From contig CAIRUC010000029.1 of NCBI GenBank assembly GCA_903881665.1, positions 1-63,124 of the forward strand: DNA of 63,124 nt, read 5' to 3'. The notes beneath the pieces are model-generated. The model was not told the origin of the DNA and did no database searches. It was given only the letters and a program-made list of their open reading frames with translations. Within the stretch, counting starts at the first letter, position 1; each line of letters starts with the position of its first letter. This DNA is from an uncultured Bacteroidota bacterium (GTDB lineage Bacteria > Bacteroidota > Bacteroidia > AKYH767-A > OLB10). Positions 53,241 through 59,573 of this stretch are shown piece after piece. Position numbers and translations under genes: made by a program.

Positions 53241-53993
53241 CTAACTTATGAGCGACAACAATTCATCACGTCTTTGCATCACGTGATCATATCCTATTTG
53301 ATAAATGGATCGAGCCTTTTGATAATCAAAAATTTTAATCGAGGATAGTGCTTCAGGTTCTAGATAAATATCACACATTTTACGGCGATGTTCGGCATTG
53401 CTATATACACCCAATTCGAATACACGCTCAATTACCGACCATGTGGTAGAAGGTGGCCGAATAACCCCTACGTGATTTACGTGCATTCCAATGGTTTTCA
53501 GCGGACTGCCAACAAAAGGTTCGACAGGTAAATTATTGATAACCCCACCGTCTACTAATAATTTATTTTGGTAGAAAATGGGTTTAAATAGTCCAGGAAT
53601 TGATGCCGATGATAGCACAGGCTTTATCAGTAACCCTGCATTAAACCAAACCACTTCACCAGTTAAAATATCTGTTGCATTTACGTTCAGCGGAATTTTC
53701 AGCGACTCGAAATCGGATGGAAGTGACGACTGAAAAAAGGTTTCCATCTTATCCATATTCAGTAATCCTTTATTAAAGGCTCCTCCTAACATTTTAAAGA
53801 AGTTATTTTTAATAAACAGTTCCACTATTTCATCAGGAGCATAACCAGCGGCAAGGAATGCACCAGCCATCGCACCTGCACTTGTGCCGCTAATGGCTTT
53901 AGGCTCGAAACCTAACTCAATAAGCGCTTTTACCATTCCCAGATGAGCGAAACCACGGGCACCTCCACCCGACAAAACAAGATTAACCTGCAT
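53241..53993 (-). CDS. Patatin-like phospholipase
   Basis: A cytoplasmic or membrane-associated Ser-Asp lipid hydrolase of 250 residues. The oxyanion block GGGARGFAHLG is at residues 9-19, nucleophile GTSAGAM at 36-42 (Ser38), and catalytic Asp in LLVDGGVINNLP at about 148. No membrane helix or C-terminal barrel is present, so it is of the RssA type rather than the secreted PlpD type. It is located just upstream of the mccB-like gene on the same strand with 45 bp between, which includes that gene's own promoter. Confidence 0.92.
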   Translation of the reverse strand: MQVNLVLSGGGARGFAHLGMVKALIELGFEPKAISGTSAGAMAGAFLAAGYAPDEIVELFIKNNFFKMLGGAFNKGLLNMDKMETFFQSSLPSDFESLKIPLNVNATDILTGEVVWFNAGLLIKPVLSSASIPGLFKPIFYQNKLLVDGGVINNLPVEPFVGSPLKTIGMHVNHVGVIRPPSTTWSVIERVFELGVYSNAEHRRKMCDIYLEPEALSSIKIFDYQKARSIYQIGYDHVMQRRDELLSLIS

Positions 53994-54037
53994 AAAAAAT
54001 TATTTTCGTAAAAATACTTTATTCACTCCGAATAAAA

Positions 54038-54045
54038 TAAATTTG
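54038..54045 (+). promoter_or_regulatory. -7 promoter element of the NlpE-like gene, start-proximal
   Basis: TAAATTTG, a perfect TAnnTTTG, with only 4 nt before the ATG at 54050. A TTTA about 17 nt upstream may act as -33. Confidence 0.5.
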
Positions 54046-54049
54046 AGCC

Positions 54050-54778
54050 ATGAAGAAAATAGTTTTTGTATTGATAAGTCTCATATCGCTTTGCGCATGT
54101 AATAACAATAAAATAAAATCGGCAGAAAAACTGATTTTAGACGACGAAAAAACGATAACAAAAAACACACAGTCCGCTGCCGGATTAATTGGCCTTTGGA
54201 AAGGACAAGTAGAGTTCACAGGAGGATACAAACAATACATCAATCTTCATTTATATAACGATAGCACCTATGTGCGAACTCAAGTGAATTCATCTTCAGG
54301 CGCAACCAAGTTCTTTGAAATTGGATGCTGGAAAGTACTTTCCGACACGCTCTTAATGCTGGATGGGTCGGGCTTAACGCAACAATACTTTGCGATAAAA
54401 CCGGACAGTAACCTATCCTATCGCGATCCACTCGGATTAATACCTAGCAATCTAATTAGCGACGTTTTTGAAAAAGACATTGAACAAGAAGAAGACCTTC
54501 CTGGCGACTTTAAATTTGAAGGATTAATCAGCTTTGGGAAAAACGATGCAAACTTCTATTTCTGTATTGCGCAACGCAGACTAGGAATTGCAAAAACGAA
54601 CAATTACAGCTCCCTCATTTCGCTCTTAAAATCGCAAGGAATTAAAGAAGGTCAACCGACATGGGTTCAGTTAACGGGACATCTCGACAACCGTGTTTCG
54701 GAAACGGAAAATGCCCCTATTTCGAAATTTTATCCGGTGCGCATTTTAAAACTCGACAGCACAAAAACTTGTCACTAA
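54050..54778 (+). CDS. NlpE-like lipoprotein
   Basis: A 242-residue lipoprotein with lipobox LCAC (lipidated Cys in SLCACNN). The segment GLWKGQVEFTGGYKQYINLHLYNDSTYVRTQV, with the following GCWKVLSDTLLMLDGSG, resembles the copper-stress sensor NlpE N-terminal beta fold, where 'G.Y.G' and 'W...GD.L.L' lines recur. The CxxC motif of E. coli NlpE is absent. The C-terminal part (TWVQLTGHLDNRV) is also found in NlpE-like proteins. It may sense surface or metal stress, which is inference. It converges tightly (4 bp) with the next gene. Confidence 0.62.
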   Translation: MKKIVFVLISLISLCACNNNKIKSAEKLILDDEKTITKNTQSAAGLIGLWKGQVEFTGGYKQYINLHLYNDSTYVRTQVNSSSGATKFFEIGCWKVLSDTLLMLDGSGLTQQYFAIKPDSNLSYRDPLGLIPSNLISDVFEKDIEQEEDLPGDFKFEGLISFGKNDANFYFCIAQRRLGIAKTNNYSSLISLLKSQGIKEGQPTWVQLTGHLDNRVSETENAPISKFYPVRILKLDSTKTCH

Positions 54779-54782
54779 GCGA

Positions 54783-55139
54783 TCAATCTTCGATTGATAA
54801 TTCTACCATCGGATCCCAAAAAATTTCTTTAAAATTTACCACCTTATCGTTCAAAACAGCAACACCATCTTTCAATAATAATTTTTGCATCTCATCGTTT
54901 ATACCAAAATGATGTTTACCTGTTAATAAACCGTTTCTATTTACTACCCTATGCGCTGGCACTTTCGGTTTAATACTATGCGCAGCGTTCATAGCCCACC
55001 CCACCATACGCGAAGATCCTTTTGCACCTAAATAAGCGGCAATAGCGCCGTATGAGGAAACTCGTCCTTTCGGAATCAAACGAACCACAGCATAAACATC
55101 TTCGAAAAAGGTGAATGACTTTGGATTATAAATCGACAT
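54783..55139 (-). CDS. Alkyltransferase-like protein (ATL), MGMT family
   Basis: A 118-residue DNA-binding protein related to O6-methylguanine-DNA methyltransferase. The start at the ATG 55139 is preferred over an upstream TTG. Family features are IPKGRVSSYGAIAAYLG, the arginine-finger helix SSRMVGWAM (Arg44), and PAHRVVNRNG (61-70). The reactive Cys of PCHR is replaced by Ala (Ala62), so it cannot accept an alkyl group. It should instead flag O6-alkylguanine for nucleotide excision repair, as shown for ATL proteins with other substitutions. No other repair gene is nearby. Confidence 0.9.
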   Translation of the reverse strand: MSIYNPKSFTFFEDVYAVVRLIPKGRVSSYGAIAAYLGAKGSSRMVGWAMNAAHSIKPKVPAHRVVNRNGLLTGKHHFGINDEMQKLLLKDGVAVLNDKVVNFKEIFWDPMVELSIED

Positions 55140-55329
55140 AATTGCAAGTATAGAACATAATCCAACAACTATCAATACGAAAATTTAAACCTATTTTTTT
55201 CATCCTATAAATCGATGTTACGACACAGAAACGGCTCGCACATCGCTAATTTTCGCATAAAAATCGAAAACAAACAAAAAATGTAATGAAATCACCAAAT
55301 TTACTCTACTGTTATTGCTCGAAGCAAAC

Positions 55330-55337
55330 TATATTTG
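55330..55337 (+). promoter_or_regulatory. -7 promoter element of the thrS operon
   Basis: TATATTTG, a perfect TAnnTTTG, 19 nt before the thrS ATG at 55357. It lies just downstream of the in-frame TTG at 55315, which is therefore not the start. Confidence 0.6.
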
Positions 55338-55356
55338 CAACTCTTCGAAAAAATCT

Positions 55357-57294
55357 ATGAATATTAAAATTACCCTGCCTGACAATTCCGTGCGTGATTA
55401 CCCGAAAGGAAGTTCAGCGATGGAAATTGCAAAGTCGATCAGTGAGGGACTAGCCCGTAGTGTACTCGCTGCAAAAGTGAATGGCGACGTCCGTGATTTA
55501 AATCGCCCAATAGAAGAAGATTCTTCACTTCAACTACTAACTTGGAACGATGCGGAAGGAAAAAGCACGATGTGGCACTCCTCTGCTCATTTGATGGCAG
55601 AAGCTCTCGAATTCTACTATCCAGGCATAAAGTTCTGGGTAGGTCCTCCAGTATCAAACGGATTCTATTATGATGTTGACTTTGGAGAACAAGCCTTCTC
55701 TGCCGACGATCTTAAAAAGATTGAAGACAAGATGACGGAATTAGCGAAGCAAAGCAATGCATTTGTGAGAAAAGAAATCAGCAAAGGCGATGCTTTTAAC
55801 TACTTTACCGAGAGATCCGACCAATACAAACTAGACTTATTAAGCAACCTTGAAGACGGCGGAATTACGCTTTACACTCAGGGAAACTTCACCGACTTAT
55901 GTCGCGGACCGCATATTCCGCATACAGGATATATCAAAGCCATCAAACTTACTAACGTAGCGGGTGCTTATTGGAAAAACGATAGCAACAATCCAATGTT
56001 GACTCGTATTTACGGTATTACCTTCCCTAAAAAGTCGGAGCTTGATGAATATATAACCATGTTAGAAGAAGCCAAAAAACGCGATCACCGCAAGATTGGC
56101 AAGGAGATGGAAATCTTCACCTTCGACGATGATGTTGGTCCAGGATTACCATTATGGTTGCCTAACGGCGGAATCATGATTGAGGAATTAGAAAGATTAG
56201 CAAAAAAAACCGAACAACGAGCAGGATATAGTCGAGTGCGAACTCCGCATTTGGCAAAAGAGAGCATGTACAGAACATCGGGTCACCTTCCTTACTACGA
56301 AGACAGTATGTTTCCGGCAATGGAATGTGATGGAGAGAAGTACTATCTCAAAGCGATGAATTGTCCGCATCACCATAAAATCTTCAAAGAGTTAAACCCG
56401 AGTTATAGAGACCTCCCTATTCGATTAGCGGAGTACGGAACCTGTTACCGATACGAACAAAGTGGGGAATTATTCGGATTAATGCGTGTACGCTCATTAC
56501 AGATGAACGATGCCCATATTTACTGCACAAGAGAGCAATTCGCCGACGAGTTCAATGCTGTTAACGAGATGTATCTTAAGTACTTTAGAGTATTCGGCAT
56601 TGACAAATACGTAATGCGCTTCTCTACTCATGCACCAGAAAAATTAGGAAAAAAATACGTCGACAATCCGGAATTATGGAAACAGACCGAAGATATGGTG
56701 CGTCAAGTATTGATCGATAGCAAGATACCGTACATTGAAGTGCCGGATGAAGGAGCATTTTACGGTCCGAAAATCGACGTACAAGTGTGGAGTGCCATTG
56801 GACGCGAGTTCACATTGGCAACCAACCAAGTAGACTTTGCTGTACCAGCGCGCTTCGGATTAACGTTCCGTAATTCGAACAATGAGATGGAAACGCCAAT
56901 ATGCATTCACCGTGCACCGCTAGGTACACATGAACGCTTTATAGGATTCCTGATTGAGCATTATGCGGGAAATTTCCCAATATGGCTTGCTCCACAGCAA
57001 GTTTCAATCCTTCCAATCTCAGAGAAATTCAACGGATACGCAAAAAAAGTTTCACAATTGCTCAGAAATTCCGATATTCGCGGCCTCGTAGACGACCGTG
57101 ATGAGAAAATCGGGAAGAAAATTCGCGATGCTGAGATTAAAAAAGTACCTTATATGTTAATTATCGGGGAAAAAGAAGAAGCGGAAAATACCGTATCGGT
57201 TCGTCAGCATGGCAAAGGAGATCAAGGTAGTTTAACTATTCAGGAATTCATCGATCAAGTAACGAAAGAGATTCAACAAATGCTAGACGCCTAG
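55357..57294 (+). CDS. thrS: Threonine-tRNA ligase
   Basis: Charges tRNA-Thr with threonine. The 645 residues include the TGS domain (about 1-60, ITLPDNSVRDYPKGSSAMEIAKSI), the editing domain with HSSAHLMAEAL and the zinc-site-like DLCRGPHIPHTG, and the class II core. Core motifs are SGHLPYYEDSMF, KAMNCPHHHKIF (zinc Cys) and FGLMRVRSLQMNDAH. Motif 3 is RAPLGTHERFIGFLIEH, and the anticodon-binding domain is at the end. The ATG at 55357 fits the family start MNIKITLP. It leads the conserved thrS-infC-rpmI-rplT operon. Confidence 0.97.
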   Translation: MNIKITLPDNSVRDYPKGSSAMEIAKSISEGLARSVLAAKVNGDVRDLNRPIEEDSSLQLLTWNDAEGKSTMWHSSAHLMAEALEFYYPGIKFWVGPPVSNGFYYDVDFGEQAFSADDLKKIEDKMTELAKQSNAFVRKEISKGDAFNYFTERSDQYKLDLLSNLEDGGITLYTQGNFTDLCRGPHIPHTGYIKAIKLTNVAGAYWKNDSNNPMLTRIYGITFPKKSELDEYITMLEEAKKRDHRKIGKEMEIFTFDDDVGPGLPLWLPNGGIMIEELERLAKKTEQRAGYSRVRTPHLAKESMYRTSGHLPYYEDSMFPAMECDGEKYYLKAMNCPHHHKIFKELNPSYRDLPIRLAEYGTCYRYEQSGELFGLMRVRSLQMNDAHIYCTREQFADEFNAVNEMYLKYFRVFGIDKYVMRFSTHAPEKLGKKYVDNPELWKQTEDMVRQVLIDSKIPYIEVPDEGAFYGPKIDVQVWSAIGREFTLATNQVDFAVPARFGLTFRNSNNEMETPICIHRAPLGTHERFIGFLIEHYAGNFPIWLAPQQVSILPISEKFNGYAKKVSQLLRNSDIRGLVDDRDEKIGKKIRDAEIKKVPYMLIIGEKEEAENTVSVRQHGKGDQGSLTIQEFIDQVTKEIQQMLDA

Positions 57295-57327
57295 TAATAA
57301 GTAATTTAACACTAAAACAGTAGCACC

Positions 57328-57939
57328 ATAGCAACTTCATCAAACCGTCCTTTTGGAGGAAACAGAGGCCGCGGTCCTGTTAAAAAGGAAGCGGAACACA
57401 GAATCAACGACAAGATTCGCGCAACGCATGTTCGCTTAGTAGGCGAAGGCGGAGAGCCATCAGTAGTATCTATCGAAGAGGCATTAAAGTTGGCTGTCGA
57501 TAAAGGACTCGATCTTGTTGAGATAGCTGCTCAAGCTGACCCTCCCGTATGTAAAATCGTAGATTATCAAAAATTTCTCTACGAACGGAAGAAGAAAGAA
57601 AAAGAAACGAAGGCAAAGGCTGCCAAGCAAGTACTGAAAGAGGTACGCTTTGGCCCAAACACCGACGAACACGATTTCAACTTCAAAGTGAAGCATGCCA
57701 TTAAATTCCTTGAAGAAGGAGCAAAAGTGAAAGCGTATGTGCATTTCCGAGGAAGAGCGATCGCTTACAAAGAAAAAGGAGAAATCATCCTTTTGAAATT
57801 TGCTCAAGAATTACAGGAATATGGTAAAGTAGAAATGCTACCGAAATTAGAAGGAAACAGGATGTTTATACACCTCGCTCCACTTCCAAATCTTAAAAAA
57901 CCGGCTAAACCGGCTAAGAAAGAAGAGGAAACTGAATAA
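57328..57939 (+). CDS. infC: Translation initiation factor IF-3, starting at ATA
   Basis: Binds the 30S subunit and proofreads initiation. The conserved N-domain (HRINDKIRATHVRLVGEGGEP, ALKLAVDKGLDLVEIAAQADPPVCKIVDYQKFLYE) needs a start upstream of 57397, yet this frame holds no ATG, GTG or TTG between the TAA at 57313 and the domain. ATA at 57328 is the only near-cognate codon (ATA-GCA-ACT-TCA). It gives the expected length of 203 residues. A TTG at 57490 would delete the N-domain. The C-domain (FGPNTDEHDFNFKVKHAIKFLEEG, VHFRGR, LEGNRMFIHLAP) is normal. Rare infC start codons mediate autoregulation in E. coli (AUU), so the same logic is expected here. Confidence 0.93.
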   Translation: MATSSNRPFGGNRGRGPVKKEAEHRINDKIRATHVRLVGEGGEPSVVSIEEALKLAVDKGLDLVEIAAQADPPVCKIVDYQKFLYERKKKEKETKAKAAKQVLKEVRFGPNTDEHDFNFKVKHAIKFLEEGAKVKAYVHFRGRAIAYKEKGEIILLKFAQELQEYGKVEMLPKLEGNRMFIHLAPLPNLKKPAKPAKKEEETE

Positions 57940-57970
57940 AAAAAAACGAAGTCAATAATATATCACTACA

Positions 57971-58168
57971 ATGCCGAAAATGAAAACTAATTCCAGTGCT
58001 AAGAAGCGATTCAAGCTTACAGGCACAGGAAAGATCAAACGTAAGCACGCGTACAAACGCCACATCTTAACGAAGAAAGACACTGACCGGAAACGTCATT
58101 TAACTGCTTCAGGATTGGTACACGTTTCTGATGAGTTCCGCGTAAAACGTATGTTAGGAGTTGCTTAA
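57971..58168 (+). CDS. rpmI: 50S ribosomal protein L35
   Basis: A 65-residue basic protein of the large subunit, matching the family end to end: [33 protein letters not shown], then [18 protein letters not shown]. It is placed between infC (31 bp) and rplT (105 bp), the classical order. Nothing is unusual apart from the fairly long spacer to rplT. Confidence 0.96.
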   Translation: MPKMKTNSSAKKRFKLTGTGKIKRKHAYKRHILTKKDTDRKRHLTASGLVHVSDEFRVKRMLGVA

Positions 58169-58273
58169 ATGCAACGTAACTTGAGATCTTAAAAAAAAAA
58201 ATTATTTATTAACCCGGTCATTAGCAACTAAGTTCCTCTTGAAAAAGGACGCTAACACCAAAATCTAAACACT

Positions 58274-58618
58274 ATGCCACGTTCAGTCAATCATGTGGCC
58301 TCAAAGGCAAAACGCAAGAAGGTTTTAAAACTTGCCAAGGGTAATTGGGGATCACGTAAAAATGTATGGACGGTTGCCAAAAACACCGTCGAAAAAGGTT
58401 TACAATACGCATACCGCGATCGTAAAAACAAAAAACGCAGCTTCCGCGCATTATGGATTCAGCGTATTAATGCAGCAGCTCGTGAACACGGGATGTCTTA
58501 TTCTCAGTTCATGGGAGCTATCCATAAAAGCAATGTAGATATCAACCGTAAGGTACTTGCTGATTTAGCGATGAACAATCCTGAAGCTTTCGAAGCAATC
58601 CTTAACTCAGTAAAATAA
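58274..58618 (+). CDS. rplT: 50S ribosomal protein L20
   Basis: A 114-residue rRNA-binding protein needed early in 50S assembly. It matches the family throughout: [30 protein letters not shown], then [36 protein letters not shown] and a final [13 protein letters not shown]. In E. coli, L20 represses the rpmI-rplT message. The 105-base spacer upstream here contains an imperfect TCCTCTTG/AAAAAGGA hairpin and could hold a regulatory structure, but that is only a suggestion. The operon ends at the following terminator. Confidence 0.96.
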   Translation: MPRSVNHVASKAKRKKVLKLAKGNWGSRKNVWTVAKNTVEKGLQYAYRDRKNKKRSFRALWIQRINAAAREHGMSYSQFMGAIHKSNVDINRKVLADLAMNNPEAFEAILNSVK

Positions 58619-58636
58619 TTCACTTAGACTTCGTTT

Positions 58637-58667
58637 AAAAAAATCCTCCGTTAGGGGGATTTTTTTT
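58637..58667 (+). terminator. Intrinsic terminator of the thrS-rplT operon
   Basis: A 13-bp stem with one G-U pair (58637-58649 with 58654-58666), loop GTTA, then a T tract. Confidence 0.9.
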
Positions 58668-58691
58668 GGGGTAACGGCTCATCTCTTCTCA

Positions 58692-58740
58692 ATGACCACC
58701 GCTCGATATTTCGACAAGCTCAAACAATATCCGTGACCGA
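58692..58740. repeat. REP-like intergenic sequence
   Basis: Contains TTTCGACAAGCTCAA followed by CCGTGACCGA, which resembles the dispersed 'TTCGACAAGCTCAGG..TGACCG' type of intergenic repeat seen in many bacterial genomes. A related CGAG/TCGAGA-rich block lies at 59262-59304, on the other side of the pseudogene. Confidence 0.4.
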
Positions 58741-58818
58741 ATTTCGAAAGACTCAATTATTGCTATTCAATTATTCGTCTGCAATTCCTACTGGCAGCTA
58801 ATTTATTAAGTCGATAAT

Positions 58819-59155
58819 TCATTTATTTGAAATCCTGTTATCTATGTAATTGTTCTTAGATGAGTTTTCATTAATACAGGTAGATTTTCTTTTTAATTCA
58901 TTGATATCACCTTTTATTAGTGCTTCTTTTTTAGCTCTAGACCAGTTTTGATTTTTTTTCTCTTTTAAAAGCTATACCCTTTCTATTAAAATACTTTACA
59001 TATACTAATTCTAAAGGAGGATTCCTTTTGGTAAAATTTGTACCCATACCGGAAAAATGCTCTGTCATACGCCTATTCAAATCAACAGTACTGCCTACTT
59101 AACAATATCCTCTTTCACACAATAAGATATACATTACTCCAGGCTTGCAATTCAT
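58819..59155 (-). pseudogene. Degraded GIY-YIG endonuclease gene
   Basis: Read on the minus strand from the ATG at 59155, the frame gives MNCKPGVMYILLCERGYC, then a stop (59099-59101). It resumes as VGSTVDLNRRMTEHFSG, GTNFTKRNPPLELVYVKYF and AFKREKKIKT. A one-base deficit near 58945 then shifts the frame, after which WSRAKKEALIKGDINELKR follows to a stop at 58819. These are the successive blocks of small GIY-YIG (UrbanA/UPF0213-like) proteins: 'MYIL', 'YY(V/T)GST.DL..R', 'YTKKRLPV.LVYFE', 'AF.REKQ', 'W.R.KKEALI.G'. The YY of YYxGST is disrupted by the stop. The gene is dead unless both lesions are sequencing errors. Confidence 0.85.
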
Positions 59156-59319
59156 CTTTACTTATAGCATAAATTAATCTAGCAAAATTATTCTAGCACT
59201 TATTTTTAAGCAATTGTTTAATTGGATTATTAACAACACATCGCTACTTTTTTTGCGCAGCAGTCGTCGAGCGGAGGTCATCGAGATGAGTTGAGTCGAG
59301 ACGAACCAATTTTCTTCGC

Positions 59320-59327
59320 TATCTTTG
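59320..59327 (+). promoter_or_regulatory. -7 promoter element of the S4/tex pair
   Basis: TATCTTTG, a perfect TAnnTTTG, 15 nt before the TTG at 59343. It overlaps the in-frame TTG at 59325. Confidence 0.6.
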
Positions 59328-59342
59328 CAAAAAACTTTTACA

Positions 59343-59561
59343 TTGAAAATTCAATCCCATTCGTTCGCTCTTACCGAAGAGTATATTGAACTAATTAAAC
59401 TTTTAAAGCTTTTAGGTATTGCCGATACAGGCAGCGATGCTAAGCAGTTGGTGGATGACGGCGAAGTGAAATTGAATGATGCCGTTGAGTATCGCAAGCG
59501 CGCGAAGTTGCGTAAGGGCGATAAGGTACTGGTGAAGAATAACGAGATTACGATTGTATAA
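59343..59561 (+). CDS. Small S4-domain RNA-binding protein
   Basis: A 72-residue RNA-binding protein of the YbcJ/YaaA-like S4 group. The start TTG at 59343 follows the promoter element, whereas the upstream TTG is inside it. The sequence EEYIELIKLLKLLGIADTGSDAKQLVDDGEVKLNDAVEYRKRAKLRKGDKVLV contains the full S4 core with its basic RKRAKLRKGD loop. It lies 12 bp upstream of tex, and a functional link through rRNA or ribosome quality control is plausible but inferred. No ATG is available for the start. Confidence 0.87.
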   Translation: MKIQSHSFALTEEYIELIKLLKLLGIADTGSDAKQLVDDGEVKLNDAVEYRKRAKLRKGDKVLVKNNEITIV

Positions 59562-59573
59562 TATTTTTTCACG

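Noticed and set aside
55315..55356. thrS starting at the TTG at 55315
   Set aside because: The TTG precedes the promoter element (55330-55337), and the family start MNIKITLP lies at the ATG 55357.
57490..57939. infC starting at the TTG at 57490
   Set aside because: This would delete the conserved N-domain with the HRINDKIR and LVGEGGEP blocks; the frame continues in good coding text upstream to ATA at 57328.
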